Part shown: in pieces, positions 16,283-25,734 of the stretch
Position numbering within the stretch: position 1 is the stretch's first letter
Layout of the letters: every line of letters starts with the position of its first letter
Assembly (NCBI GenBank): GCA_009887095.1
Contig: QXYC01000002.1
Coordinates: forward strand, 41,453-79,852
Source of the DNA: Candidatus Poseidoniales archaeon
GTDB lineage: Archaea; Thermoplasmatota; Poseidoniia; Poseidoniales; Poseidoniaceae
Direction: 5' to 3'
DNA length: 38,400 bases
Program-made: the position numbers and the translations under genes
Notes under the pieces: generated by a model
What the model was told of the DNA's origin: nothing
Databases searched by the model: none
What the model saw: the letters and a program-made list of their open reading frames with translations, nothing else

Positions 16283-19200
16283 TCAAACGTTGTCCCAATC
16301 GAGGTCAGCACCGGTCAATGGCTTTGCTTCTTTAGGTTCGCCGTCGTCCTCTGCTTCAACCTCGGTCGCACCATCCATGGCCCCACCTTCTAAGGAAGAT
16401 GGCGCTGCTTTGGCAATTGGTTCAACTCGCTTCACAGAACTAAATGCATCCCAAGATTCGATCATGTCCAATTCAGCAAGTCGGGATCGTCGGCGCGTGG
16501 CCATCATCGCCACGAGAACAAGCAGCCCAACAAAGCCACCAATTGCGCCAACAAGCATCATTGTTCGGTTGTCGGTTGGAGGCTCGGTGATGTCGAGGGT
16601 GACGCTGATGACATCGACGTTGGCATCTTCACCCTCGCCGTCGGTTGCGATGACTTTCATGTTTGGTCGCCCCGCACCGTCTGGACGCAGTTCAAGCGTG
16701 CCTTCCCAAACACCGTCACCGTTTGTGTCTGAAAGGTTGAAGGCCCATTCTTGTTGATTGTATTTGACCGTCACACGAACATCTTCTGTCGTTCCATCTG
16801 CGTCGTCCATAGTCACGGTGACTGACAAGGTGTTGACTTGCCCTGCCACCAAGGGAACTGGAGAATAAACGAGGTTCGATAGGCGCGGCAAACTCGATTG
16901 AACTGTGATGTTGGCAAAGACTTCGTCTTCTCCACCACGGCTGTCTCGAATGTAGAGCGAAATCATATGCTCACCTGGCGACAAACGGACTTCGTCCATG
17001 CTCCGTGTCGAGAGGATGCTGTACGTCCCATTTAGGGCCCAATGGCGCCATTCTCGAGCCACCATATCATCGTCCGCATCACTGGATTCCTCGCTGAGAA
17101 TGATGACGCCCCCCGCCTCAATTGAATCACGATTTGCAGGCGCCACCATCGTAGCAATCGGGTCCGATTGGCCAATCGTGAGCGTCAAGAACGTACTCGA
17201 GGCCAAGCCTGTTTCGTCTTGAAGCGTAACTTCGATTGAATGCGTTCCTGCTGGAAGATTGCTGATGTGAGTTTGGCTTGGGTCGACTGCGTCCAACAGG
17301 GGTTCACTCAACAAGTCACTGCGAACCGTCAATGTGAAATTGTCCCCATCATAATCGAGGGAAGGAACAGCGTTCCAAAAGATCGGTTCTGAGGAGCGGA
17401 GGATCTCGCCATCCACGGGCGTAACCAATTCGAGAACCGGGGCAGAGGTCGACACTTCGATGGTCTTCGACACGAGCACTGGCTCGTGGATTCCATCATC
17501 CAAACTGAGCGTGACCGTGTGTGTTCCTGCCGAGAGTCGGCCGTCAAAAATGAGGTAATCCTCGCCCTCTGGGGTAAGGCGACCGTCCAAATCACTTGAC
17601 CATACGACGACCAAATATTCTGAGCCTGCAAACGGTTGAGCATCAGCACAGTGCCATGTACCGTTCACCGGAAATGTGAAGCAAGCAGCATCATAATCGC
17701 CTGAGCCATTCGCTGAGAACCAGATTGTTTCTGAGGATGTGTAGACTTGTGTTTCGAGGGGTGACTCAATGATGGCCCGAGGGAGCGAATTGTCAACGGT
17801 CACCAACGTGCTGTTGATCCTTGTTGAATTGATGTGTTCTGGCCGATCATCAACCACCCGCATTTCGATGGTGTGAACGCCCCTTGACAAATGGCCAGTC
17901 CAGGTGGTTGCATTCGCACCGTTGGACCAAGCGAGTTGTCCATCCAAACTCGACCACCATTCAACTTCGAGGGTATCTCCTTCGGGATCGATGGTCGTCG
18001 TTCCATCGAAGGTGACCAGGCTTTCACTGTAGTTTTCTGCTCGTTGAACTTCGAACATGGGTTCTGGAACCTCGTTGAACAATTCAACAGGGATTCGGTA
18101 CTCGGTTGGTGGGTTGATGTTGTCAAAGGCATAAATCACAACATCGAACGTCGAAGGAACGCTTTCATCCATCGTGAGATTCATCCACAACTCGTCGGGG
18201 CACGAAGTGGCTTCTTCTTCATCAAAAATGTAAGAGCGTCCCAACCAACATACCAGCGGGTCGTTCTCAAGATCATAAGTGCCTGAAAGGTTGAAGAGGA
18301 CATGTTGGGTTCGAGGGATGATCAATTCAGACCAAGGCGAGAGGGCAGGTTCAACATCGAGCACAATGATGGGTGCTTGGTTGATGAGTTCTATGATTCT
18401 CTGCTCAGCAACGCAATGCGCAGCATCATCGCAAACGCTCAGCGTGATCGTGTGAATGCCATCGGACAGTTCACAGGACCAAGTGTCGTTGACATTGACC
18501 GTGAAAGGTACACCGTCGGCTGGGCTGTTTGCGCCGTCCCAACTCACGAGGCAGGAGTCTTCAATGCTGCCATCGAGGTCACTCGTCCATGCCCAAACAA
18601 GAGCGTCGTTGTCCAAATCCCAAGAGTGAGAAGCATTGAACAAAACAGCGCCTTGTGAAGGGTAGACCATGCTGTCTAACGGGGTGTCCCAAATGACGAA
18701 TGGGGGTTGGTTCTCCAGTGGGAGAACACAATTGATGAAACGGTCTTGGTCGAGGACATCGCTGGTGGAGTTCGAAATGCTGTCGTAACCACAGTCAATC
18801 TCGACCATGTTGTGGCTCGATGCCCCTGTATTGGTCCAGCGCTGACCCACGAAATTCGGCAATTCAACATAGCCAAGGTCGTTGGTTGTCGCTTGCAGTG
18901 AGGGTTCAAAGTCTGTGAAATTCGCATTGACATTGGCGTTTGGAATGCCATTGTTGACGGTGTTTACAACCCACACTGTGATGTCCCAAGCAACGTCAAC
19001 ATGAGCGCCAGAAGCGATGGTTGCAAGGCTCAAGTCCACGCCAGATGGCCGGTGTAGACGCAGTGAGGAAGTGCTGTCGAGTTGCAGACCTTTTGCGCCT
19101 GTTGCATCGGTAAGGGTTGACCAATTCACCTGACTGTTTTGTAGCACAATGGACCCCGTGCAATCGGCAGTGATGGTGTTTCCATAGCCGGAGAGGTCTG

Positions 19201-21100
19201 TGTGATCTACCAAGGTAAGGCATGCTGTGTCACCGGAGAGGTGTGTTCTGCTAAGACTCGATGGGAAATTGCCATTGTTGTCTGCGTTCCATTCAATGCC
19301 ACTGTGATTGCCAGTCATGCTGATGAGGTCCATGTCGGCTGCGGCATAGTTGAGGGAAATGGCTGGAATTCCAGGTGAATCCAGGTCGATGGTTGCGCCG
19401 TGCACTTGGACCCGTCCGCCTTGTTGACCGAGCGTCAAGCCTTGATTGTCAACAATCAGAGGTGAGCGAGCGGGGTTGTTGTCTGAAAGAGAGAGCTCGT
19501 AGAGCCACAAGTCAACAGAGTTGAGAGCATAAAGACCCGATCCCGAGGAACCTGTGACGGTGCAATTTCGGCATGTCACATCACCAGAAGAAGATTCAAT
19601 GTCGTTTGATTTTTCATAATACAAACCTGCCTGATCTCCAAGAGGGGCCGAGGCGGGGTCGCCACCATTGTCATTAGCGGTGAGGTTTTCGAAGGTAACG
19701 TATCGAGCGTCGTAAACGTGCGCCCCTGATTCCCCATTGGAGGAAAGATTGAGGCCTTCAACAATCACCGTTGCTTTGTCGATGAACAAGCCATCCTTGG
19801 TGTTGTTGTGAAGGTTCCAATCCGATCCCTGCATGGCACCGCCAGAAGTCGATGAAACGCCAGATCCTACTGAACCAGAGACTGTGAGACCGTCAAAGTG
19901 TGGCGCAAAGAACGAGGAACGAACCGCGACACCTGATTCGTGTGGACCTTGCCCTGGGTCCCCTGAATTGAGGACCGTTAAATTCCGGAAGGTCGTCGAA
20001 CTGTCAACGAAGTACAGTCGGACACCAACAGTGGTTGAGTCCTCGACAAGGGTGTTTTCGAACCATGCTCCAGTGGCATTGACATCGATGGCAGCATAGC
20101 CGATGTTGGCTGTCGTGGCCCCAGCCCCACCTGTGCCTCGAACCGTAAGATTGGTGAAATCCGCCGTTTCATAGTTTGTGTAATTCGTGTGGTTGAGTTT
20201 GTCAACATAGACACCCCTGTACATGGAATTGGTGACCGTGGCATCTTTGACAACCGCTCGGGTGTACCCACCGTCATCCACATGGCGAACAACGATTCCG
20301 TTGTCCGATTTGTCGATGGTGATGTTTGTCAAAAGGGGTTGACTGTCTTCGACCCAAACGCCTGCAACCATTGCCCAAGAAGATCCGCTGATGTTGTCCA
20401 TGACGACGTTGCGAACCAATCCACCTGAACCACCCCAGATGTTGATGGCTCGAGTGAGGTGATCGGTGAAATATGCTCCATCCACAATGGGTGTGCTGCC
20501 TGCCCCAATGGAGAGTCCAATTCCATAGCGCCAATCGTTCTGAAACGGAACCATGCGGCCCGCCTGATCGATGTAAAGGTCATGAATGGTCGGTGACGAA
20601 CTGCTGAACAAATCCATGCCGACTCGGTCTGGATTGATGATGGTGAGGTTGGCGAAGAAAGGGTTGCTTCCGTACATGGTAACGCCATAGATTGAATCCT
20701 CAATCGTCAAGTTTTCGATGACAGACCCTCGGCCGTTTGAACTGCTGTTGAATTGGAGCCCTTCGTGATCTGAACTAGCAAATGAATACATGACAACAGG
20801 GCAGCTTGATGTGCCTTCAACCGTCAAGCGACCTTCAACATAGATTCGAGCACCAGCGCCAAGTTCGATTTGGGTGCAGGCACTGACGATGAGTTCGTCG
20901 AACACGGTAATCGTGTAACTCGTGGTGACGGTCACTGTTCCCGACCATGTGGTCTGCGCTTTTGGCGAGGCAGGCTTAGCATCGACCGGTTCAGATTCAT
21001 CAAGGTCGCTTGCAGGAGAGAGAACGCCGCCATATGGCATGCTGACCAACAATCCAACCAAGACAAGAGCCAACCAATGTCGCTGCGCCTTGGTGTCCAT
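16283..21100 (-). CDS. Large membrane-anchored surface protein: right-handed beta-helix plus PKD/Ig-like repeats
   Basis: 1605 residues from ATG 21100 (GTG 21124 is also open). A signal peptide spans about residues 8-30 (HWLALVLVGLLVSMPYGG). Residues about 80-700 are a pectate-lyase/NosD-like right-handed beta-helix: repeated short units such as FANLTIINPDRVGMDLFSSS and LLTNITIDKSDNGIVVRH, with phrases like SGVAVRSS and SGLYALNS. Residues about 780-1500 are a series of PKD/Ig-like domains, with phrases such as SSDLDG, GTHTVTLSLDD and GVHTIEMRVVDD. A membrane helix lies at about 1512-1534 (MMLVGAIGGFVGLLVLVAMM), and an acidic tail ends in GADLDWDNV. Sequons are very frequent. No catalytic residues of polysaccharide lyases were identified, so a binding or scaffold role is as likely as glycan cleavage. 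Confidence 0.88.
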   Translation of the reverse strand: MDTKAQRHWLALVLVGLLVSMPYGGVLSPASDLDESEPVDAKPASPKAQTTWSGTVTVTTSYTITVFDELIVSACTQIELGAGARIYVEGRLTVEGTSSCPVVMYSFASSDHEGLQFNSSSNGRGSVIENLTIEDSIYGVTMYGSNPFFANLTIINPDRVGMDLFSSSSPTIHDLYIDQAGRMVPFQNDWRYGIGLSIGAGSTPIVDGAYFTDHLTRAINIWGGSGGLVRNVVMDNISGSSWAMVAGVWVEDSQPLLTNITIDKSDNGIVVRHVDDGGYTRAVVKDATVTNSMYRGVYVDKLNHTNYTNYETADFTNLTVRGTGGAGATTANIGYAAIDVNATGAWFENTLVEDSTTVGVRLYFVDSSTTFRNLTVLNSGDPGQGPHESGVAVRSSFFAPHFDGLTVSGSVGSGVSSTSGGAMQGSDWNLHNNTKDGLFIDKATVIVEGLNLSSNGESGAHVYDARYVTFENLTANDNGGDPASAPLGDQAGLYYEKSNDIESSSGDVTCRNCTVTGSSGSGLYALNSVDLWLYELSLSDNNPARSPLIVDNQGLTLGQQGGRVQVHGATIDLDSPGIPAISLNYAAADMDLISMTGNHSGIEWNADNNGNFPSSLSRTHLSGDTACLTLVDHTDLSGYGNTITADCTGSIVLQNSQVNWSTLTDATGAKGLQLDSTSSLRLHRPSGVDLSLATIASGAHVDVAWDITVWVVNTVNNGIPNANVNANFTDFEPSLQATTNDLGYVELPNFVGQRWTNTGASSHNMVEIDCGYDSISNSTSDVLDQDRFINCVLPLENQPPFVIWDTPLDSMVYPSQGAVLFNASHSWDLDNDALVWAWTSDLDGSIEDSCLVSWDGANSPADGVPFTVNVNDTWSCELSDGIHTITLSVCDDAAHCVAEQRIIELINQAPIIVLDVEPALSPWSELIIPRTQHVLFNLSGTYDLENDPLVCWLGRSYIFDEEEATSCPDELWMNLTMDESVPSTFDVVIYAFDNINPPTEYRIPVELFNEVPEPMFEVQRAENYSESLVTFDGTTTIDPEGDTLEVEWWSSLDGQLAWSNGANATTWTGHLSRGVHTIEMRVVDDRPEHINSTRINSTLVTVDNSLPRAIIESPLETQVYTSSETIWFSANGSGDYDAACFTFPVNGTWHCADAQPFAGSEYLVVVWSSDLDGRLTPEGEDYLIFDGRLSAGTHTVTLSLDDGIHEPVLVSKTIEVSTSAPVLELVTPVDGEILRSSEPIFWNAVPSLDYDGDNFTLTVRSDLLSEPLLDAVDPSQTHISNLPAGTHSIEVTLQDETGLASSTFLTLTIGQSDPIATMVAPANRDSIEAGGVIILSEESSDADDDMVAREWRHWALNGTYSILSTRSMDEVRLSPGEHMISLYIRDSRGGEDEVFANITVQSSLPRLSNLVYSPVPLVAGQVNTLSVTVTMDDADGTTEDVRVTVKYNQQEWAFNLSDTNGDGVWEGTLELRPDGAGRPNMKVIATDGEGEDANVDVISVTLDITEPPTDNRTMMLVGAIGGFVGLLVLVAMMATRRRSRLAELDMIESWDAFSSVKRVEPIAKAAPSSLEGGAMDGATEVEAEDDGEPKEAKPLTGADLDWDNV

Positions 21101-21186
21101 GTCCTTAGGCCGTTGCAAATGCACTTCAATGGTTCGGCTTTGTGCATGCGCTGACCGTATTCGGGCCTCATGTCATTACTTCGCAA

Positions 21187-21195
21187 CCAATAAGA
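21187..21195 (+). promoter_or_regulatory. Candidate TATA-like box for the RAM-domain pair
   Basis: The element CAATAAGAC is centred about 27 bases before ATG 21218, the distance expected for an archaeal TATA box of a leaderless transcript. The gene has no Shine-Dalgarno, which fits. Single-site call without statistics. Confidence 0.3.
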
Positions 21196-21217
21196 CCAGT
21201 CGGCGATTGGCCAAATC

Positions 21218-21451
21218 ATGCCTGAGGCTTTTGTGTTGTTCAAAACCCTTCCATCCCACGAGCGTGAGGTCTACCTTGCCCTTTCAGAACACAAAGCCAT
21301 TGCCGAGGTCCATGCTCTTTACGGCGAATTTGATCTTTTGGTTCGCGTCAGTTCGGAAGACCCTGGCGAACTCACCTCAATGCTCATGAGAGAATTCCGT
21401 CAAATTGCTGGCGTAAAAGAAACACAGACGCTGATTGCTGTCGAATATTAA
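21218..21451 (+). CDS. Stand-alone Lrp/AsnC-type ligand-binding (RAM) domain protein 1
   Basis: 77 residues with no DNA-binding domain. The ferredoxin-like alpha-beta RAM fold is evident: FVLFKTLPSHEREVYLAL, then a strand-loop ALYGEFDLLVRV with the hallmark G-(E/D)-(F/Y)-D (residues 36-39), then VKETQTLIAVEY. In Lrp/AsnC regulators this domain forms oligomers and binds amino acids. Stand-alone archaeal versions are thought to act as small modulators or amino-acid sensors. It lacks a Shine-Dalgarno and is probably leaderless, while the next gene, ten bases downstream, has a strong one. The family call is firm; ligand and partner are unknown. It is divergent from the beta-helix surface gene. 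Confidence 0.88.
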   Translation: MPEAFVLFKTLPSHEREVYLALSEHKAIAEVHALYGEFDLLVRVSSEDPGELTSMLMREFRQIAGVKETQTLIAVEY

Positions 21452-21461
21452 GGTGAGAAAA

Positions 21462-21695
21462 ATGGCGATTGGATTTGTATTAATTACCACGCAACCAGGA
21501 CGAGAACACGATGTTCGTGCAACGCTTGATGGCATCGAATTTGTCACTGACCGATGGATGTTGTTCGGTGAATACGACTTGATTGCTCGAGTTCAAGCCG
21601 ATGATGAATACACCCTCACTCGCTGCATTGTCGAAGAAATTCGAGTCATCGATGGCATCGCAGACACCAAGACATTGATCGGTGCTGAACTCTGA
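21462..21695 (+). CDS. Stand-alone Lrp/AsnC-type ligand-binding (RAM) domain protein 2
   Basis: 77 residues from ATG 21462, with AGGTGA five bases before it; the upstream in-frame ATG 21435 lies inside the previous gene and is not needed. Same fold and exactly the same length as protein 1. The two align without gaps, sharing FVL (5-7), T10, P12, the GE-(F/Y)-DL core (36-40) and RV (43-44), plus the TLI-x-x-E ending. They are divergent paralogues from tandem duplication and could form a hetero-oligomer. The ligand-facing loops differ (SSEDPGEL against QADDEYTL). The stop codon TGA directly abuts the opposing stop of the STAND regulator gene. Confidence 0.88.
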   Translation: MAIGFVLITTQPGREHDVRATLDGIEFVTDRWMLFGEYDLIARVQADDEYTLTRCIVEEIRVIDGIADTKTLIGAEL

Positions 21696-21698
21696 TCA
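21693..21698. other. Abutting convergent stop codons in palindrome TGATCA
   Basis: TGA of the second RAM gene (21693-21695) is followed without a gap by the complement of TGA (TCA, 21696-21698) of the STAND regulator. The two transcripts must overlap in their 3' ends, since no untranslated space is left for a terminator. Confidence 0.9.
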
Positions 21699-23906
21699 CA
21701 ACAGTGAATGAAGTTGTGCCTCAAGGGCTTTTGCCGCTCGTGGGCACCCCGCTGCTCGATGTTGTGTGATGGCTTCACGGAGCGCAATCCTTCGCATGTT
21801 GGGTTGTAGTTTCGCTTTGCATGTCCACCATCGAGCGTGCAATCGGTGAAGGGTTGCGCTGGTTGCAGTTTGTGTTGGCTCTTTGATGAGATTGAACATC
21901 TGTTTGGCCTTGATATCATCTAAGCCAATCAATTGCTCGACCAACGAAAGACGCAATGCATCGGCCCGGATGCTGTTGGTTTGGGCTTCGATGGCCTCCT
22001 GCATACGTTCGGTATCGAGGGATGTGGCATCGCTTGGTTTGGTCGCAAAGAGAGCCGCTTTTGCCTCCATACCCAGCAAAAGTGGTTGGGCGAATCCTGC
22101 AATCCCTGCAAGCGAAGCACGAAGGCGTTCGGCTCGTTCAAAGTCATCTTCACAGAGGGCAAGAGCATGCTGAATCATAGAGAGGGCCACAAGCGTGACA
22201 GAACGCTGTTCTGGGTGGCCTTCTGGAACTTTCACCTTCGCAAGGTACTGTTTCACATCAGTGGAGAGGGAGGGGTCTACATGGTCGAAGACTCGATCAT
22301 CCATTCGCCTTGAGGCAGCAGCGAGTGCCATTCGATTGATGTCGGCCTGATCGGACGAATCCAAACCTTCTTCAATGATTTCATCCGCATCTTGGATGCG
22401 CCCTTCAAGCATGGCCAATCCAAGCGCTAAGTGGCGGGATTCTACGGAATCTTCCATCCCTTCGAGGTGGCGACGGACGTGTTCTGGCTCGCATCGCTCG
22501 ATGGCCACTTTCCCTGCTAAATAATGCAAATGTGATGGCATTGTTGAAACCTTAATCGCTTGCTCAAGCAACACGGAAAAGGCGCCAGAATGAGTTTCCA
22601 ACAACCGTTCCATTTCCGCATCAAGCTGCGTGTCGATGCCTTCTTCGAGGCTGGCAATTCGGTGATAGAGAAGAATAATCTGATCATCTGCTGTTTCTGC
22701 CAAACCCTCCCAGTGTTTGACTGCCGCCTTGTGCAACCTGCGCTTCGTGTCATCATCAAGAGCAGACCTGCGGACGTTGCGAACCAAATGTTGGATTTCC
22801 ATTTTCTCAAGGTTCGAAGTCCAGCGCAGGAACGCATAATCATCCAATGTGCCGACGACTTCGCTGTCGAACGCTTTGCTTGCTTCGATGGGCATTGGAA
22901 CCATCACGATGTGGTCAAGCCCACTCCGAGTCGAATGATCGAGGGTTGACAGAACAACATTCTCGACATACGATTGGACATCAGCTCCCGCCTCCGGCAA
23001 GGGCGAACCTTCCTCATGGAGAAGAATGGCTAGCGGGTGACCACCGAGGCTTTCTGCGATGTGCATCCGTTCCCCTTCCGCTATTGAGTCTCCTAAGAGC
23101 TGCGCGGCATCCTTGACTTCGAGCGAGGGGACGGCGATTCGAGGAAGAGCTTCCGGGAATGAAAGAGGTTCACGCCCGATGAGGAGCATGTGGGCTGCTT
23201 GTGCAGCGTCAAGTTCTTTGCAAAAGGCACGGATTGAGGCAATGTGACGCTCTGGAATGAGGTGGGCATCATCGATGACGAGCACATCACCTTTGCACTT
23301 CATTGCAGCGTATTCAGCAAGAGCATGGTTGTTTTTGGGAAAGGGACCTTTGAAGCCCCATTGATCGCAGAGGGTGTGCAAGTCGGTGAATTCACCAACC
23401 TGTGCCCAACGAACATTTGTTCCTGAATCGAGAAGGTGCTCACTGACCAGACCCCCCACCGTTGTTTTTCCAATCCCGGGCAAACCACTCAACACCATGC
23501 AGTGTTCTTGGAGAATGCTTTCACTGACCTCGGCGGCAAGGTGATGGCGCCCGTGCACTTCCCCAAGCACTGGTAAAGCACCGAATGAATTGCCTCGAGC
23601 CGTCTTTTTCCGAACTTTTGCATCGCCGAGCGAGTCGAGTGTGTCTCGCCCCTGATCGGTGAGGTGGTAGACATGCCTTCGTCGAGAACCCCCGCCAATC
23701 ACGTGTGCTTTTCGTTTGAACACGAGGCCACTGCTTTCAAGGCCACTCAACGGGGCGTTGAGTGCGCTTCGAACAACGCCAAGTGCTTCACTGATACCCG
23801 GAAGGGAGAGGTGACGGGTGACGTCCCAAGCTTTCTCCATCGCTGGTGAAAAGCCTCCGAGCCAGCGCAAAATACGCTCTTGAGGACCGGAAAGACCACC
23901 AACCAT
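21696..23906 (-). CDS. Winged-helix STAND-type ATPase regulator with TPR-like C-terminus
   Basis: 736 residues from ATG 23906. Residues about 8-92 look like a winged helix-turn-helix of MarR/PadR type (ALNAPLSGLESSGLVFKRK, then RRRHVYHLTDQGRDTL with a basic wing). A P-loop NTPase follows: Walker A GLPGIGKTT (about 140-148), Walker B GDVLVIDDAH (about 205-214) and a sensor-like MLLIGRE. A helical lid region GGHPLAILL near residue 291 is typical of STAND/AP-ATPases (MalT, NB-ARC). The last ~350 residues are helical with TPR-like pairs (LALGLAMLEGRIQDADEII). Such proteins usually bind an inducer and ATP, oligomerise and control transcription. Targets are unknown; neighbours are uvrC (divergent, 100 bases) and the RAM pair (convergent). 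The start is probably leaderless: TTAGAAAGG sits about 27 bases upstream. Confidence 0.82.
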   Translation of the reverse strand: MVGGLSGPQERILRWLGGFSPAMEKAWDVTRHLSLPGISEALGVVRSALNAPLSGLESSGLVFKRKAHVIGGGSRRRHVYHLTDQGRDTLDSLGDAKVRKKTARGNSFGALPVLGEVHGRHHLAAEVSESILQEHCMVLSGLPGIGKTTVGGLVSEHLLDSGTNVRWAQVGEFTDLHTLCDQWGFKGPFPKNNHALAEYAAMKCKGDVLVIDDAHLIPERHIASIRAFCKELDAAQAAHMLLIGREPLSFPEALPRIAVPSLEVKDAAQLLGDSIAEGERMHIAESLGGHPLAILLHEEGSPLPEAGADVQSYVENVVLSTLDHSTRSGLDHIVMVPMPIEASKAFDSEVVGTLDDYAFLRWTSNLEKMEIQHLVRNVRRSALDDDTKRRLHKAAVKHWEGLAETADDQIILLYHRIASLEEGIDTQLDAEMERLLETHSGAFSVLLEQAIKVSTMPSHLHYLAGKVAIERCEPEHVRRHLEGMEDSVESRHLALGLAMLEGRIQDADEIIEEGLDSSDQADINRMALAAASRRMDDRVFDHVDPSLSTDVKQYLAKVKVPEGHPEQRSVTLVALSMIQHALALCEDDFERAERLRASLAGIAGFAQPLLLGMEAKAALFATKPSDATSLDTERMQEAIEAQTNSIRADALRLSLVEQLIGLDDIKAKQMFNLIKEPTQTATSATLHRLHARWWTCKAKLQPNMRRIALREAITQHRAAGCPRAAKALEAQLHSLL

Positions 23907-24006
23907 GCCCTACCGAAGCACAGGCTCCTTTCTAACCACCGCTTTTGTTGCATCACCTCCGCCAACCAAGGGTTTCCTTTTTTGGGGGCGGCGGGAAGGA
24001 AAGGGC

Positions 24007-25734
24007 ATGCCTGTCACCCTCGCTTCGGTGGATTTCCCCAAGCGACCGGGGGTGTATCTCTTCAAAACCAACAAAGGGCGTGTTCTGTATGTTGGAAAGG
24101 CGACGAAGCTGAATGAGCGAATCCGTTCCTACTTTGCACACACGCCTGACCGGCAAATGATTCCCGAACTTGTGCGCAGATCCGATGACATCGAATGCAT
24201 TGTGACCAATTCTCCTGAAGAGGCGCTCATCCTCGAACGTCAGTTGATTCGACAACACAAGCCGCGCTACAATTCAATGCTCAAGGATGACAAATCCTAC
24301 CCATTCTTGGTGTTGACAAAAGAAGAAATTCCACGCATTATGTACACCCGCCACCCGCCCAAAGGCAGCCTGCGATGGGGACCTTTTCCCAATGCTGGTG
24401 CGGCAAAACAAGTCATGCAACTCCTTCGAAGGCAATTTGGAATCCGTGATTGCAAAGAGTTGCTCCCCCAAGGCTGCCTCTCAATGCACATTGGCCTCTG
24501 TGCAGGACCCTGCATCGATGCCACTGGCTATGCAGAACGGGTCAACACCGCCCGACGAGTCCTCAACGGCGACGCAGTGGCATTGCTTGAGGAACTCGCC
24601 AGCGAAATGGATGCCGCCTCTGAAGCGATGAAGTTCGAACAAGCCGCTGCCCACCGAGATACCATTCGCGCTGTTCGGGCGACAACAGGCCAGCATGTTG
24701 TCTCAAGTAAGGTGTATCGAGACTGCGATGCGATTGGAATTGTGGCACAAGGCGAGATGGCAGCTGTCGTGATCATGCATGCCGATCAAGGGGTCGTGAA
24801 GGGCCAGGAAGTGTGGCCTATGGTCCACCGCGGCGATTTGGGTGAAACAGTTGCAAATTTCGTGGCCGAGCATTATGCCAACCGCCGCCCACCACGCTTG
24901 CTGCTCACACCAACACCGCTCTTGGACGGTGTTGAGGAGTGGCTTTGCAGCCGTCGAGAAGCAAAGGTCGAGGTCAGAACACCGCTGAGAGGCGATTTGG
25001 TGACATTGTTGACCCTTGCTCGTCAAAACGCAGATATTCAGATGACGCGATTGGCCAACGCAACGAGTGGCTCACTTGAACAGCGGGCAGCGAACGAAGG
25101 GGCTGCCGTGTTAGGCATGGAGCAACTAAACCACATCGTTTGTTTCGACATGGCGCAATTGCTTGGGGATGAACGGGTGGGTGCAAGTGTGACGCTCCGC
25201 AATGGCCGACCTGCCAAGAAAGAGTACCGAACGTACATCGTCAAGACCGACGCCATGGATGACCTACGAATGATGAGGGAAGTTGTTGAACGCTGGCTAA
25301 AACGACAAGATACATGGCCCGACCTGTTGTTGATCGATGGAGGTGAAACACATCTCTCAACCATCTCGGCGCTTCTTGAGGAACACGGTGTGCTTGGTGA
25401 GTTTGGCCTTGCGGCGCTGGCCAAGCGGGAAGAAACGATTTACAGAAATGGCCACGAACCAATCGTACTTGACCGAAAGGGTCGAGTCATGGTCCACGCT
25501 CGTGATGAAGCACATCGATTTGTCAACACCTATCACCGAAAACGTCGAGGCAAAAGCAGAATGGCCGATCCGCTCCAAGGTGTGGAAGGACTTGGTGCAA
25601 AAAAAATGCAGAACTTATTACGGCATTTTGGCGGCCGGCAAGGCATTCAGCATGCTTCAGCGGATAACCTCACGACCGTGCCCGGCATCGGTCCAGCGCT
25701 TGCGCAACGCATCTATGATGCACTGCATAACTGA
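24007..25734 (+). CDS. uvrC: Excinuclease ABC subunit C (UvrC)
   Basis: 575 residues from ATG 24007, which has GGAAGGAAAGG directly upstream (23994-24004) and starts at the usual N-terminus; an ATG at 23905 would add 34 unlike residues. UvrC makes both cuts around bulky DNA lesions in UvrABC nucleotide excision repair. Domains in order: GIY-YIG nuclease (about 8-90; GVYLFKTNKGRVLYVGKATK), a Cys-rich segment (about 135-180), UVR UvrB-binding motif (about 194-228; ASEMDAASEAMKFEQAAAHR), RNase H-like endonuclease (about 372-445; CFDMAQLLGDERVGASVTLR and PDLLLIDGGE), and tandem helix-hairpin-helix (about 520-575; VEGLGAKKMQNLLRHFG and VPGIGPALAQRI). It looks complete. UvrABC in archaea is a bacterial acquisition, mainly in mesophiles. 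No uvrA or uvrB is in the window. Confidence 0.97.
   Translation: MPVTLASVDFPKRPGVYLFKTNKGRVLYVGKATKLNERIRSYFAHTPDRQMIPELVRRSDDIECIVTNSPEEALILERQLIRQHKPRYNSMLKDDKSYPFLVLTKEEIPRIMYTRHPPKGSLRWGPFPNAGAAKQVMQLLRRQFGIRDCKELLPQGCLSMHIGLCAGPCIDATGYAERVNTARRVLNGDAVALLEELASEMDAASEAMKFEQAAAHRDTIRAVRATTGQHVVSSKVYRDCDAIGIVAQGEMAAVVIMHADQGVVKGQEVWPMVHRGDLGETVANFVAEHYANRRPPRLLLTPTPLLDGVEEWLCSRREAKVEVRTPLRGDLVTLLTLARQNADIQMTRLANATSGSLEQRAANEGAAVLGMEQLNHIVCFDMAQLLGDERVGASVTLRNGRPAKKEYRTYIVKTDAMDDLRMMREVVERWLKRQDTWPDLLLIDGGETHLSTISALLEEHGVLGEFGLAALAKREETIYRNGHEPIVLDRKGRVMVHARDEAHRFVNTYHRKRRGKSRMADPLQGVEGLGAKKMQNLLRHFGGRQGIQHASADNLTTVPGIGPALAQRIYDALHN

Noticed and set aside
16283-21100. Beta-helix surface protein as a polysaccharide lyase
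   Set aside because: Helix repeats are visible but no catalytic residues could be identified, so enzyme activity is not claimed.
21696-23906. STAND ATPase as an anti-phage defence gene (Avs-like)
   Set aside because: N-terminal part is a winged helix rather than a nuclease or other toxic effector, and no defence genes are adjacent.
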